Assembly (NCBI GenBank): GCA_000434335.1
Contig: FR878314.1
Location: 1 to 64,000 of the forward strand
Source: Clostridium sp. CAG:492
GTDB taxonomy: Bacteria; Bacillota; Clostridia; TANB77; CAG-508
DNA: 64,000 nucleotides
Direction: 5' to 3'
Position numbers and translations under genes: made by a program
In this document: positions 21,679-31,389 of the stretch, one piece after another
How the letters are laid out: each line of letters starts with the position of its first letter
How positions within the stretch are numbered: position 1 is the first letter of the stretch
Notes under the pieces: model-generated
Told to the model about the DNA's origin: nothing
Seen by the model: only the letters and a program-made list of their open reading frames with translations
Database searches by the model: none

Positions 21679-22689
21679 ATGGATAATAATCAATTAATAA
21701 GGCCAGAGCTTGAAGATGATTTAGAAGAAAATTTAGAGTCATCAATAAGACCTAGACTATTAGAAGAATATATTGGACAATCTAAGGTAAAAGAGAATAT
21801 GAAAATATATATAGAAGCTGCAAAAAAGAGAGGAGAGCCATTAGATCATGTCTTACTTTATGGCCCACCAGGATTAGGTAAAACAACTCTTGCTAATATT
21901 ATTGCAAATGAAATGAATTCAAATATAAAAGTTACATCTGGTCCAGCAATAGAAAAAGCAGGTGACCTAGCAGCATTACTTACAAATTTGAATGAGTTTG
22001 ATGTTTTATTTATTGATGAAATACATAGATTAAATAAAAATGTAGAAGAAATTTTATATCCAGCATTGGAAGACTTTACTTTAGATATAGTAATTGGTAA
22101 AGGTCCAACATCAAAATCTATAAGGATAGATTTACCAAAATTTACATTAATAGGTGCAACCACAAAAGCAGGATCTTTGTCAACACCACTAAGAGATAGA
22201 TTTGGAATTGTAAACAGATTAGAGCTATATGATATAAATGATTTGAAAAAAATTGTAAAAAGAACAGCAAAAATTTTAGAAGTAAACATAGATGATTCTT
22301 CAGCAGAAGAAATAGCAAGAAGATCAAGAGGAACACCTAGAATAGCGAACAGGCTCTTAAAAAGAGTGAGAGACTATGCAATAGTATTATCAGATAATGA
22401 AATAGATATAAAGCTTACAAAAGTGGCTTTAAATAGATTAGAAATAGATGAATTAGGATTAGATGAAATAGATAGAAAAATATTAGAAACAATGATAGAA
22501 AAATATGGAGGTAGACCAGTTGGAATAGATACATTAGCAACAACAGTAGGTGAAGAAGTAGAAACAATTGAGGACGTGTACGAGCCATATTTAATTCAAA
22601 TAGGATTTATATCGAGAACAATAAGAGGAAGGATTCCATTACCAGCTGCATATGCACATATGGGGTATAAAATTGAAAATAGAAATTAG
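21679..22689 (+). CDS. ruvB: Holliday junction branch migration helicase RuvB
   Basis: A 336-residue AAA+ motor that drives Holliday-junction branch migration with RuvA. RuvB hallmarks are [21 protein letters not shown], Walker [19 protein letters not shown], Walker [12 protein letters not shown], the sensor [17 protein letters not shown] and the arginine-finger region. The C-terminal winged helix has [11 protein letters not shown] and [13 protein letters not shown] place the start at 21679 ([10 protein letters not shown]) because GGAAGGA lies about 11 nt before it; an ATG at 21667 is nearly on top of that site. ruvA and ruvC are not adjacent, which is somewhat unusual. Confidence 0.95.
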   Translation: MDNNQLIRPELEDDLEENLESSIRPRLLEEYIGQSKVKENMKIYIEAAKKRGEPLDHVLLYGPPGLGKTTLANIIANEMNSNIKVTSGPAIEKAGDLAALLTNLNEFDVLFIDEIHRLNKNVEEILYPALEDFTLDIVIGKGPTSKSIRIDLPKFTLIGATTKAGSLSTPLRDRFGIVNRLELYDINDLKKIVKRTAKILEVNIDDSSAEEIARRSRGTPRIANRLLKRVRDYAIVLSDNEIDIKLTKVALNRLEIDELGLDEIDRKILETMIEKYGGRPVGIDTLATTVGEEVETIEDVYEPYLIQIGFISRTIRGRIPLPAAYAHMGYKIENRN

Positions 22690-22732
22690 TTGTAAAGTAT
22701 GATTTATAAGGAATAAAAGGAGTTTTCTAATA

Positions 22733-24265
22733 ATGAAAAAATTAAGAGATATATTATTTTGGAGTGGAGTTTTTTTAGTAATTTTAACATATATTTTAAT
22801 AAAACCACTAGATGATTTAGATGAAATATGGAATTTTAATACTGCAAGATGTATAGCTGATGGTTTGATTCCATATAAAGATATTAGTATGATAACTACT
22901 CCGCTTTTAGGTTTTATAACTGCGCTTTTTTTGAAAATATTTGGAACTGAAATGTTTGTAACAAGAATAATGGCAGCATTGTTGGCAGTTGTTAGTTTAA
23001 TTGTAATATATAATATTTGCAGAAAATTAGAAATAGAAAAATCAATATCTAAATTATTAATATTAATAATTATGTTTATAATGAAGGAATATTATTGTTT
23101 AGATTACAACTTTCTTGTTTTAACAATAACACTAATAATAATGTTATTAGAGCTAAAATATATAAAAAATAATAATCAAAGTACAAAAAATGATATAATT
23201 ATAGGAATTTTAGGTGGTTTATCATTTTGTACGAAGCAATCAATAGGTTTTCTAGTTAGTGTTATTGTTGTATTAAGTCCATTATTTGATATAAAAAGTA
23301 AGTCAAATTTTAAAAAAATTTTGAAAAAAGCATATATGAGAATTATTGGAATTTTAGTTCCAATTTTAATATTTTTTATATATTTAATAATAACAGGGGC
23401 TTTTTCTGAATTCTTTAGTTATTGTGTTTGGGGAATAAAAACATTTTCAAATAGTATGCCATATGAAAAACTAATAACATCTGAAGATATAACAATAAAA
23501 ATATTAAGCATAATAAGTCCAATTATTTTGATTATATCTATAGCAATTAATATAATATTTATATTATTGAAGAAAAGAAAAAATTTTTTATTATTATTAA
23601 CAGCATATTCTTTGCCAATATTTACAATGTCATATCCAATTTCAGACAACATACACTTTCTTATATCTATAGTACCGATGTATATATTGTTTATTTATGA
23701 AATAAAGTTATTATTGAAAGGTTTTAAAATTATAAATCTTAAATATTTGTTTGAATTTATAGAAATTATATCATTTGTTTTTATAATAATTTTTACAGGA
23801 TATACAGAAATAAAATATAGAAATGAATTGGGAGAATTAAGTAAATATAAAGCATTAAAGCATTTTAATAATATTATAGTGAGTAAAAATATTTTAAATT
23901 TAACAGAAAGAACAGATGAATATATTCTAACTTCTGAAAAGGATGTATATATATTAGATTCAAATGCAGCATTATATATGATACCAATTGATAGATATAA
24001 TAAAAATTTTGATATGTTTCAAAAAGGAAATTTTGGAAAAGATGGCGAGAATGGCCAAATAGATAAAATAAATAGTCAAGAAAATGTTAGATATATGATT
24101 TTAAGAGAAGATTACATTCAAAATTGGCAAACACCACAAAGTGTAATAACATATGTAAGAGAGAATTTTAATAAAATTGGAGAAGTTGGTGTTTATGATA
24201 TATATGAAAAGGGAAATGGCGTGAATATAAAAATAAAAGGTATAAAAAGTGAGGTAATAGAATGA
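22733..24265 (+). CDS. Polytopic membrane protein, probable GT-C/GT39-like glycosyltransferase
   Basis: A 510-residue integral membrane protein with about ten transmembrane segments. The first extracytoplasmic loop (PLDDLDEIWNFNTARCIADGLIPYKD) has the acidic pair and Asp-Glu typical of GT-C enzymes of the GT39/ArnT superfamily, which use polyprenyl-phosphate sugars as donors. The C-terminus is a soluble domain of about 130 residues. No specific donor or acceptor can be named. It overlaps the following queH by four bases (ATGA), so translation is coupled even though the functions look unrelated. Confidence 0.7.
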   Translation: MKKLRDILFWSGVFLVILTYILIKPLDDLDEIWNFNTARCIADGLIPYKDISMITTPLLGFITALFLKIFGTEMFVTRIMAALLAVVSLIVIYNICRKLEIEKSISKLLILIIMFIMKEYYCLDYNFLVLTITLIIMLLELKYIKNNNQSTKNDIIIGILGGLSFCTKQSIGFLVSVIVVLSPLFDIKSKSNFKKILKKAYMRIIGILVPILIFFIYLIITGAFSEFFSYCVWGIKTFSNSMPYEKLITSEDITIKILSIISPIILIISIAINIIFILLKKRKNFLLLLTAYSLPIFTMSYPISDNIHFLISIVPMYILFIYEIKLLLKGFKIINLKYLFEFIEIISFVFIIIFTGYTEIKYRNELGELSKYKALKHFNNIIVSKNILNLTERTDEYILTSEKDVYILDSNAALYMIPIDRYNKNFDMFQKGNFGKDGENGQIDKINSQENVRYMILREDYIQNWQTPQSVITYVRENFNKIGEVGVYDIYEKGNGVNIKIKGIKSEVIE

Positions 24266-25299
24266 AATTATTAATGCATACGTGCTGCGCTCCTTGTAGT
24301 GTGTATTGTATAGATGAATTAAGAAAAAATGGAATAGAGCCAACATTATATTGGTATAATCCCAATATACATCCCTATACAGAATATATAGCAAGAAGGG
24401 ATTGTTTAAAAGAATATGCAAATATAATTAATGTAAAAACTATATTTAATGAAGAGTATGGTTTGGATGAATTTTGTAAAAATGTAGCAGATAATATAAA
24501 TGCTAGATGTGTAGAATATTGTTATCCAATAAGATTAAGAAAAACATTTGAATATGCAAAGAAAAATGGATACGATACAGTAACAACAACACTGCTATAT
24601 AGCATTTACCAAAAGCATGAATATATAAAAAAATTAATGGAAGACCTAAGCAAAGAATTTGATATAAATTTTTTATATATAGATTTTAGAAAAGGTTTTT
24701 GGATAGGTCACGATAAAGCAATAGAACAAGGTCTATATATGCAAAAATATTGTGGATGTATTTTTTCAGAAGAAGATAGATATCTCAATCGTAATATATC
24801 AAAACCTACATTACCAGAAGGCTATGAACAGTTAAAAAGACAGAGGTTAGAGCTAAAAAAAATAGAAAATAAAGAGGCATATATTGATTTATTATTAGAA
24901 GCTATTCCGTCAAGAGATATTATTTTAAAGTATTTACAGGAATCAGATTGTTATGGATTAAAACGTGGAGATGAGATAGTTTCTTTGGCTGTTATTTTTA
25001 AAAGCAATAAAAAAACAATAGAGCTAAAAGCTTTAGTTACAAAGCAAGAATACAGAAACAAAGGATACGCTAAAAAAATATTAAAATCTTTGTGTGGAAA
25101 CTATAAACAAAAATATGAAAAAATGTTAGTAGGAACAACTGAAAACAATATTCCATTTTATGTAAAATTAGGATTTGATAAATATGAAAAAACAGTAAAA
25201 GATTATTTTATAACTAACTATAGCAAAGAAATAAAGTGCGGAAATTTTGTTTATACAGATCTGATATATTATTCAAAAAATTTAAACGAAAAAATGTAA
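24262..25299 (+). CDS. queH: Epoxyqueuosine reductase QueH fused to a GNAT acetyltransferase domain
   Basis: A 345-residue two-domain protein. Residues 1-190 are QueH (DUF208): LLMHTCCAPCSVYCIDEL with the vicinal cysteines, NPNIHPYTEYIARRD, CVEYCYPIRLRKTFEYAKKNG and YCGCIFSEEDRY, which supply the cysteines for the [4Fe-4S] cluster. QueH performs the last step of queuosine synthesis in tRNA wobble positions. Residues about 210-340 form a GNAT fold (ELKALVTKQEYRNKGYAKKIL, then NIPFYVKLGFDKYEKTVKDYF). Stand-alone QueH proteins end near residue 200, so this is a fusion. What the acetyltransferase modifies is unknown. No other queuosine genes are in the window. Confidence 0.88.
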   Translation: MKLLMHTCCAPCSVYCIDELRKNGIEPTLYWYNPNIHPYTEYIARRDCLKEYANIINVKTIFNEEYGLDEFCKNVADNINARCVEYCYPIRLRKTFEYAKKNGYDTVTTTLLYSIYQKHEYIKKLMEDLSKEFDINFLYIDFRKGFWIGHDKAIEQGLYMQKYCGCIFSEEDRYLNRNISKPTLPEGYEQLKRQRLELKKIENKEAYIDLLLEAIPSRDIILKYLQESDCYGLKRGDEIVSLAVIFKSNKKTIELKALVTKQEYRNKGYAKKILKSLCGNYKQKYEKMLVGTTENNIPFYVKLGFDKYEKTVKDYFITNYSKEIKCGNFVYTDLIYYSKNLNEKM

Positions 25300-25301
25300 T
25301 A

Positions 25302-25344
25302 AAAAAGAATAAAATGAAATTTACTGCTTCATTTTATTCTTTTT
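25302..25344. terminator. Bidirectional terminator between queH and the DUF378 gene
   Basis: A 17-bp perfect stem (25302-25318 with 25328-25344) with a 9-nt loop; the A- and T-rich ends serve both converging genes. Confidence 0.85.
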
Positions 25345-25345
25345 A

Positions 25346-25540
25346 TTATTCACCTATTTTATTATAAAAGCTAATTGCCCAAATACCAGCTATACCAACT
25401 AAAATATACACTATTCGTGAAACTATAGAAAATCCATTAAATAAAGTTTCAACAAGATTAAATTCAAAAGCACCAACTAATAGCCAATTAAGAGCACCTA
25501 TAACAACAAGAGTAAGTACTAAATAATTTAAAAATTTCAT
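25346..25540 (-). CDS. DUF378 small membrane protein
   Basis: A 64-residue protein with two transmembrane segments (about 4-26 and 40-57) and the DUF378 pattern NWLLVGAFEFNLVETLF, then SRIVYILVGIAGIWAI. The family is widespread in Firmicutes; function unknown. AAAGGAGG precedes the ATG. It is transcribed alone on the minus strand, convergent with queH and divergent from polA. Confidence 0.85.
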   Translation of the reverse strand: MKFLNYLVLTLVVIGALNWLLVGAFEFNLVETLFNGFSIVSRIVYILVGIAGIWAISFYNKIGE

Positions 25541-25647
25541 AAATAGATATCCTCCTTTTGTAATTATTATGTGAAAAAAAGTATAGATTATTCAAAAAAA
25601 TTAAAATAAAATTTTAAAACAATTGATTTTATAAAACACAATAATCC

Positions 25648-25676
25648 TTGATAAATTTAATAACATATAGTAAAAT
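25648..25676 (+). promoter_or_regulatory. Promoter of polA
   Basis: TTGATA (25648-25653) and TAAAAT (25671-25676), 17-nt spacer. The remaining bases of this 239-nt divergent gap show only an AT-rich leader. Confidence 0.55.
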
Positions 25677-25779
25677 ACTAATAAAATCAAAACGAGTATT
25701 TACAAACTATTAATTAGTTTATAAAGATAACTAAAAAAATTGCAATGTAGCCAATGATAAGAAAGGAAGAAGATTAATA

Positions 25780-28494
25780 ATGAGTAGATTGTTACTGATA
25801 GATGGAAACAGCATATTAAATAGAGCATTTTATGGAATAATGGGAAGTAAAATGCTTACAACAAAGGATGGAACATATACAAATGCTGTATATGGATTTT
25901 TAGCAATAATGTTTAAGGCACAGGAGGATTTATCACCAGATCATATGGCTGTAACATTTGATTTAAAAGCTCCAACAGCAAGACACAAAATGTATGAAGG
26001 ATATAAAGCTAATCGTAAAGGAATGCCAAATGAACTTGCTGCACAAATGCCAATTATAAAAGATGTTTTAAGAAAGATGAATATAACAATAATTGAAAAA
26101 GAAGGCTACGAGGGTGATGACATATTAGGAACATTTGCAAGATTAGGAGAAGAAGCTGGACTTGATGTAACAATTCTTTCTGGAGATAGAGATACATTTC
26201 AACTTGCAACAGATAAAGTAACAATTCATATTCCACGAACAAAAGGTGGAAAAACAGAAATTGAAGATTTTGATAAAGAAAAAGTAATAAGCACATATGA
26301 AGTAGTACCAAAACAATTAATTGAAGTAAAAGGTTTAATGGGAGATTCTTCAGATAATATACCAGGTGTTCCAGGTGTTGGTGAAAAAACAGCATACAAA
26401 TTAATAAAGGAATATAAAACAATTGATAATTTATATGATTTGCTTGAAAAAAATGAGGCAAAAACAATTAAGGGAAAATTAAAAGAAAATTTAATACAAA
26501 ATAAAGATTTGGCTTTATTATCAAGAACTTTAGGAACAATAAATGTAAATGTTCCAATTGATGATATTTCAGTTGAAGACTTAAAAATTAAAGAATGGAA
26601 TAAAGAAGAAGTATATAGTATTTTTAAGGAGCTAAATTTTAAAAGATATATAGATAGATTTGAATTATCAGGAGAGGAAACATCAGTAAAAGATTTAAAA
26701 GATTTATTTAAAATTGAAGAAAATGTTGAGTTAAATAAAATAGCTGATATTATAAAAAAACAAGAAGAATTGATATATTATTTATATAAAAATGATGACA
26801 AAGATAGTAAAAATATAATAAAAAAGACTGTAAAATCTATTAGTATATATAATAAAAAAGAAGGAATTGTTTATTATTGTAAAATAAATTCTGAAAATTT
26901 GGTTAAGTATTTTAAAGAGATATTTGAAAATACATCAATAAAAAAATATGGCTATAAATTAGTTGAAGACTATGTTTTACTAAAAGAGCTTGGAATAAAT
27001 CCAGAAAATATTTATTATGATGCAGAAATTGCTGCATATGATATAAATCCAACAAATAAATATAAATTAAATGATTTGTCAATGGAATATTTAGGAATCG
27101 ATATTAACGAATTTATTGAAAAAGAAAATGAGAATAAAGACACTGTAAGTGGACAAATGAACTTTTTTGATTCTGTAGAAGAAAATGATAATGAAAAATA
27201 TGAAATTTCAATGTATGCATATGTAATTGGAAATTTATATGAAAAAACAATGAAAAAACTAGAAGAATACAATAGTGTTGATTTATTTAATAATATAGAA
27301 ATGCCATTATTACAAGTATTAGCAGAAATGCAATTTAATGGATTATATGCAGATAAAGAGGAATTAATTGAAATTGGTGATAAATTAAAATTAAGATTAA
27401 ATGAACTAACAGAAGAAATTCACAGTTTAGCAGGAGAAGATTTTAATATTAATTCTACAAAACAGTTAGGTGTAATTTTGTTTGAAAAGCTACAATTACC
27501 AGTGATTAAAAAAACAAAAACTGGATATTCAACAGATGTTGATATATTAGAAAAATTGAAAAACAAACATCCTATAATAGAAAAAATTCTTGAATATAGA
27601 AGTTTAACAAAATTAAATTCAACATATGTAGAAGGTTTACTTCCATATATAAATGAAAAAACTGGAAGAATACATTCATATTTTCATCAAACAATAACTG
27701 CTACTGGAAGAATAAGTAGTACAGAGCCAAATTTACAAAATATACCAACAAGATTAGATTTGGGAAAACAATTAAGAAAAGTTTTTAAACCAAAACAAGG
27801 ATATATATATGTAGATGCTGATTATTCTCAAATTGAATTAAGAGTATTAGCACATATTTCTCAAGACGAAAATATGGTTCATGCATTTTTAAATGAGGAA
27901 GATATACACAAACAGGCAGCTTCAAAAGTATTAAATATTCCAATAGAAGAGGTAACAAAAGAGCAAAGAAGTTCTGCAAAAGCTGTAAATTTTGGAATTG
28001 TTTATGGAATAAGTGACTTTGGATTATCAGAGCAATTAGGAATATCAAAAAAAGAAGCTAAAAATTATATAGAGCAATATCTTGAAAAATATAATGGAAT
28101 AGATAAATTTATGAAAGATATTGTAGAACAAGCAAAAAAAGATGGATATGTAGAAACTTTATTTAATAGAAGAAGATATATACCAGAGCTAAGCTCTAAT
28201 AATTATATGGTAAGACAATTTGGAGCAAGAGCAGCAATGAATACACCAATACAAGGAACTGCAGCAGATATAATGAAAATTGCAATGGTGAATTTATATA
28301 AAGAGCTAAAAAATCAAAAATTAGATGCAAAAATAGTTCTTCAAATACATGACGAATTAATGATAGAATGTAAAGAAGAAGAATGTAAAAAAGTTGAAAA
28401 AATATTAAAACAATGCATGGAAAATGCAATAAAATTAAGTGTACCACTAGAAGTAGAAGTATCATGTGCACATAATTGGTACGATTTAAAATAA
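25780..28494 (+). CDS. polA: DNA polymerase I
   Basis: A 904-residue family A polymerase for Okazaki-fragment processing and repair. The N-terminal 5'-3' exonuclease domain (about 1-290) shows LLIDGNSILNRAFYG, EGYEGDDILGTFA and VKGLMGDSSDNIPGVPGVGEKTA. The middle domain (about 310-500) has lost recognisable exonuclease acidic motifs, so 3'-5' proofreading is probably absent, as in several Firmicutes PolA proteins. The polymerase domain has motif A DADYSQIELRVLAH, the O helix RSSAKAVNFGIVYGISDFGLS and motif C QIHDELMIE. GAAAGGAAG precedes the start. The transglycosylase gene follows after 21 nt. Confidence 0.97.
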   Translation: MSRLLLIDGNSILNRAFYGIMGSKMLTTKDGTYTNAVYGFLAIMFKAQEDLSPDHMAVTFDLKAPTARHKMYEGYKANRKGMPNELAAQMPIIKDVLRKMNITIIEKEGYEGDDILGTFARLGEEAGLDVTILSGDRDTFQLATDKVTIHIPRTKGGKTEIEDFDKEKVISTYEVVPKQLIEVKGLMGDSSDNIPGVPGVGEKTAYKLIKEYKTIDNLYDLLEKNEAKTIKGKLKENLIQNKDLALLSRTLGTINVNVPIDDISVEDLKIKEWNKEEVYSIFKELNFKRYIDRFELSGEETSVKDLKDLFKIEENVELNKIADIIKKQEELIYYLYKNDDKDSKNIIKKTVKSISIYNKKEGIVYYCKINSENLVKYFKEIFENTSIKKYGYKLVEDYVLLKELGINPENIYYDAEIAAYDINPTNKYKLNDLSMEYLGIDINEFIEKENENKDTVSGQMNFFDSVEENDNEKYEISMYAYVIGNLYEKTMKKLEEYNSVDLFNNIEMPLLQVLAEMQFNGLYADKEELIEIGDKLKLRLNELTEEIHSLAGEDFNINSTKQLGVILFEKLQLPVIKKTKTGYSTDVDILEKLKNKHPIIEKILEYRSLTKLNSTYVEGLLPYINEKTGRIHSYFHQTITATGRISSTEPNLQNIPTRLDLGKQLRKVFKPKQGYIYVDADYSQIELRVLAHISQDENMVHAFLNEEDIHKQAASKVLNIPIEEVTKEQRSSAKAVNFGIVYGISDFGLSEQLGISKKEAKNYIEQYLEKYNGIDKFMKDIVEQAKKDGYVETLFNRRRYIPELSSNNYMVRQFGARAAMNTPIQGTAADIMKIAMVNLYKELKNQKLDAKIVLQIHDELMIECKEEECKKVEKILKQCMENAIKLSVPLEVEVSCAHNWYDLK

Positions 28495-28515
28495 ACAAAA
28501 GAAAGGGAAGATAGT

Positions 28516-29085
28516 ATGCCAAAAGCACTTAAAGCAATTATTATTACTATATTAATAATATTGGTAACATACATAGGTACAGTAAAAATATTTAATGTCC
28601 CAGAAAAGATAATGAAAAAAATCTACCCAAAAACATATTCAGAATATGTAACAGACTATTCAAAAGAATATGATGTAGATCCATTATTAGTATATGCAGT
28701 AATAAAAGCAGAAAGTAATTTTAAAGAAGATGTAGTGTCAAACAGTAATGCGAAAGGATTAATGCAATTAATGGACTCAACAGCAGACGAAGTTGCAAGC
28801 AATATAATAACAGATACAACATTTGAATCAAACATGCTATTTGATGCCAAAACAAATATAAAAATAGGAACAAAATATTTATCAGAATTATTACAAAAAT
28901 ATGACGGAAACTATTACCTAGCAGTAGCAGCATATAATGCAGGAATAGGAACAGTAGATAAATGGATACAAGAAGGCACAATAAAAAAAGATGGCTCAGA
29001 CATAGAAAATATACCATACAAAGAAACCAATAATTATGTAAGAAAAATAATAAGGGATTATGGAATATATCAGAAGTTATATTAA
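28516..29085 (+). CDS. Membrane-anchored lytic transglycosylase (SLT family)
   Basis: A 189-residue peptidoglycan lytic transglycosylase. One N-terminal transmembrane helix (about 7-25) anchors an extracytoplasmic goose-lysozyme-like SLT domain with the catalytic glutamate in YAVIKAESNF (about E60), SNAKGLMQLMDSTADEVA, and AAYNAGIGTVDKWI. The domain is nearly the whole protein, as in the short YjbJ/Slt-like enzymes of Firmicutes. It follows polA closely but the functional link is unclear; its end overlaps the convergent terminator shared with glmS. Confidence 0.92.
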   Translation: MPKALKAIIITILIILVTYIGTVKIFNVPEKIMKKIYPKTYSEYVTDYSKEYDVDPLLVYAVIKAESNFKEDVVSNSNAKGLMQLMDSTADEVASNIITDTTFESNMLFDAKTNIKIGTKYLSELLQKYDGNYYLAVAAYNAGIGTVDKWIQEGTIKKDGSDIENIPYKETNNYVRKIIRDYGIYQKLY

Positions 29086-29142
29086 AAATGTGGACGGAAT
29101 AAGAATTTAAATAAGCTTAAATTTTTGCTCCATCCACATTTT
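29086..29142. terminator. Bidirectional terminator between the transglycosylase gene and glmS
   Basis: AAATGTGGA near 29086-29094 pairs with TCCACATTT around 29133-29141, with an inner AATTTAA/TTAAATT stem. A/T tails lie on both sides. Confidence 0.7.
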
Positions 29143-29145
29143 ATT

Positions 29146-30987
29146 TTATTCTACAGTAACCGACTTAGCTAAATTACGAGGTTTATCAACATCTAATCCT
29201 TTATCTTTTGAAATATAATATGCAAGTAATTGCAAAGGTATTACAGAAAGAATAGGGGATAGAAGCGGATTTGTATCTTCTATTTTTACGACATTGTCAA
29301 AATTAGAATTTTCTATATCTTGATTTGTTACAATAAATGTTTTAGCACCACGGGTGATAACTTCTTCAATATTGCTTATAGATTTTTCTAACAAATTTTT
29401 ATCTGTTAAAATACTAATTACAGTAATTCCTTTTTCTATTAAAGCAATAGGTCCGTGCTTTAATTCTCCAGATGCATATGCTTCTGAATGAATATATGAA
29501 ATTTCTTTTAATTTTAAAGAGCCCTCTAAAGCAACATTGTAATCGCTTCCTCTACCGATGAAAAATACATCTTTTTCTTTTGAAATCTTTTTAGCGAATT
29601 TTTTTACTTCATCACTAGTCTTTAAAGATGTTTCAATTTTCTTTGGTAAATCAAATATATCTTTTTTCAAATTTTCCAATGTTTCAGAATCGGTACTTTC
29701 TAAAATTTCTGCGAAATATATAGCTAAAATTCCTAAAAGTACAACTTGTGAAGTGTAAGCTTTAGTAGAAGCAACTGCAATTTCTGGACCTGCATGTGTA
29801 TAAATTGTATAATCGGCTTCCCTTGTTATTGAACTTCCTATAACATTTGATACAGCTAGTGTTTTTGCTCCTTTTGATTTTGATAATTTTAAAGCAGCAA
29901 TTGTATCTGCAGTTTCTCCAGATTGGCTAATGAAAACACATAAAGTTTTTTCATCTATTATAGGATTTCTATATCTAAATTCAGAAGCAATATCAACTTC
30001 TACTGGGATATTACAAAGATTTTCGATAAATTTTTTCCCTGTTAAACCAGCGTGCATTGCTGTACCACAAGCTATTATAAAAATTTTGTTTATTGTAGAT
30101 AAATATTCTTTTGTAATATTTATATCACTAAAATTGCAAGGTTCACCTAATTTTAAACGAGATCCGATTGTTTCTCTTATTGCAGTTGGTTGTTCAAAAA
30201 TTTCTTTTAACATATAATCTTCATAACCATTTTTTTCAGCTGCAGATGAATCCCATTCAATATTTTTTAGTTCTTTAGAGTGTTCTACTAAATCTGAATT
30301 ATAAAATTTTATAGAATTTTTTTCTATTAAAGCAAATTCATAATCATCTAATAAGTAAAAATTTCTAGTAAATTCTAATAAAGCAGGTATGTCAGATGCA
30401 ATATGATATCCTGTCAATCCTTTTCCAATAACAAGAGGGCTATCTTTTCTAACAACAACCATTTTATCTGGATATAAATTACATAAAACTTCAATAGCAA
30501 AACTACCTTTTAAATCTTTAGTTGCACTTTGTACAGATCTTAAAAATTTATTTTCATCATCATTTGTATCTTTTGAAAAGTGATAATGAATTAAATTTGG
30601 AATAACTTCTGTATCTGTTTGAGATAAAAACTTGTATCCATTATCTGTTAAAAATTTTCTTAATTCTGTGTAATTTTCTATTATACCATTATGTACAACA
30701 GCAAAAGTTTCACTATTGTCCATATGTGGGTGAGCATTTTCTTTTGATGGTTTTCCATGAGTTGCCCATCTTGTATGAGCTATACCAATTGTTCCAGATA
30801 ATTTATTTATGCCTCTTATGTTATTTAAATTTGCAACTCTGCCTTTGTCTTTCATTACACAAATTTTGTCGTCTTCAATGGAGGCAATTCCAGCTGAATC
30901 GTAACCTCTATATTCTAATGCTGTAAGCCCAGTTAATAAAATAGGGCATGCTTTTTTTTCTCCAATATAACCTACTATTCCACACAT
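29146..30987 (-). CDS. glmS: Glutamine-fructose-6-phosphate aminotransferase (isomerizing)
   Basis: A 613-residue GlmS that makes glucosamine-6-phosphate from fructose-6-phosphate and glutamine, the entry to amino-sugar and peptidoglycan synthesis. The protein must begin MCGIVGYIG, because cysteine 2 is the amidotransferase nucleophile; the ATG at 30987 is therefore used rather than a GTG three codons upstream. The glutaminase domain has HTRWATHGKPSKENAHPH; the two SIS isomerase domains show ACGTAMHAGLTGKKFIE, FISQSGETADTIAALK and GRGSDYNVALEGSLKLKEI; the C-terminus is DKPRNLAKSVTVE. Expression is controlled by the ribozyme directly upstream. Confidence 0.97.
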   Translation of the reverse strand: MCGIVGYIGEKKACPILLTGLTALEYRGYDSAGIASIEDDKICVMKDKGRVANLNNIRGINKLSGTIGIAHTRWATHGKPSKENAHPHMDNSETFAVVHNGIIENYTELRKFLTDNGYKFLSQTDTEVIPNLIHYHFSKDTNDDENKFLRSVQSATKDLKGSFAIEVLCNLYPDKMVVVRKDSPLVIGKGLTGYHIASDIPALLEFTRNFYLLDDYEFALIEKNSIKFYNSDLVEHSKELKNIEWDSSAAEKNGYEDYMLKEIFEQPTAIRETIGSRLKLGEPCNFSDINITKEYLSTINKIFIIACGTAMHAGLTGKKFIENLCNIPVEVDIASEFRYRNPIIDEKTLCVFISQSGETADTIAALKLSKSKGAKTLAVSNVIGSSITREADYTIYTHAGPEIAVASTKAYTSQVVLLGILAIYFAEILESTDSETLENLKKDIFDLPKKIETSLKTSDEVKKFAKKISKEKDVFFIGRGSDYNVALEGSLKLKEISYIHSEAYASGELKHGPIALIEKGITVISILTDKNLLEKSISNIEEVITRGAKTFIVTNQDIENSNFDNVVKIEDTNPLLSPILSVIPLQLLAYYISKDKGLDVDKPRNLAKSVTVE

Positions 30988-31034
30988 ATTAATCACAATC
31001 CTTTCGTTTTTAATTATTAAATTAATTAAAAGAT

Positions 31035-31195
31035 ATACAGGATTATTATGCTATAAATATTATTTTGTAATCAATATTACTATTGATTTTTGTAAATATT
31101 TTAATGACTAGCACTTGCCATAGAGCATCCGCCGAATTTTCGATAAACTCTAACCTCGTCAGCAATATATAATATTGCTCTGGCGCTTAAAATGT
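31035..31195 (-). ncRNA. glmS ribozyme / riboswitch
   Basis: On the minus strand the leader has the glmS ribozyme core in order: AAGCGCCAGAGC (cleavage before the G at 31186), a variable AT hairpin, GCTGACGAGGTTAGAGTTTA, TCGAAAATTCGGCGGATGC, GGCAAGTGCTAGTC, then an AT-rich hairpin arm for P3/P4. These blocks match the conserved catalytic pseudoknot of Firmicutes glmS leaders. Glucosamine-6-phosphate acts as cofactor for self-cleavage, leaving a 5'-hydroxyl end that is degraded, so GlmS is repressed when its product is plentiful. The 3' boundary (toward glmS) is approximate. Confidence 0.93.
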
Positions 31196-31236
31196 AACCT
31201 CCTTATATATTTTTTTAGTATATCTTTTATGGGGAT

Positions 31237-31265
31237 ATAGTACATCAAAAATATTTTAATTGCAA
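31237..31265 (-). promoter_or_regulatory. Promoter of glmS
   Basis: Minus strand: TTGCAA (31265-31260), 17-nt spacer, TACTAT (31242-31237). It places the transcript start about 40 nt upstream of the ribozyme cleavage site. Confidence 0.6.
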
Positions 31266-31313
31266 GTGAATTTTTTGTGAAAATGACAATATTAATTTTT
31301 ACAAAAATATTAT

Positions 31314-31342
31314 TTGACACGTAAAAAAAATATAAGTATAAT
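31314..31342 (+). promoter_or_regulatory. Consensus promoter of the DUF5684 gene
   Basis: TTGACA (31314-31319), 17 nt, TATAAT (31337-31342): a perfect match to the housekeeping sigma consensus, divergent from the glmS promoter about 50 nt away. Confidence 0.85.
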
Positions 31343-31389
31343 ACAAATAAATATTATAAAGAAAAGTAAACAAGAAGGGAGTAGTAATT

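Noticed and set aside
25541..25779. A second type I toxin-antitoxin-like layout around the DUF378 gene
   Set aside because: The DUF378 peptide is a known 64-residue family and no antisense RNA promoter or direct-repeat pair is visible nearby.
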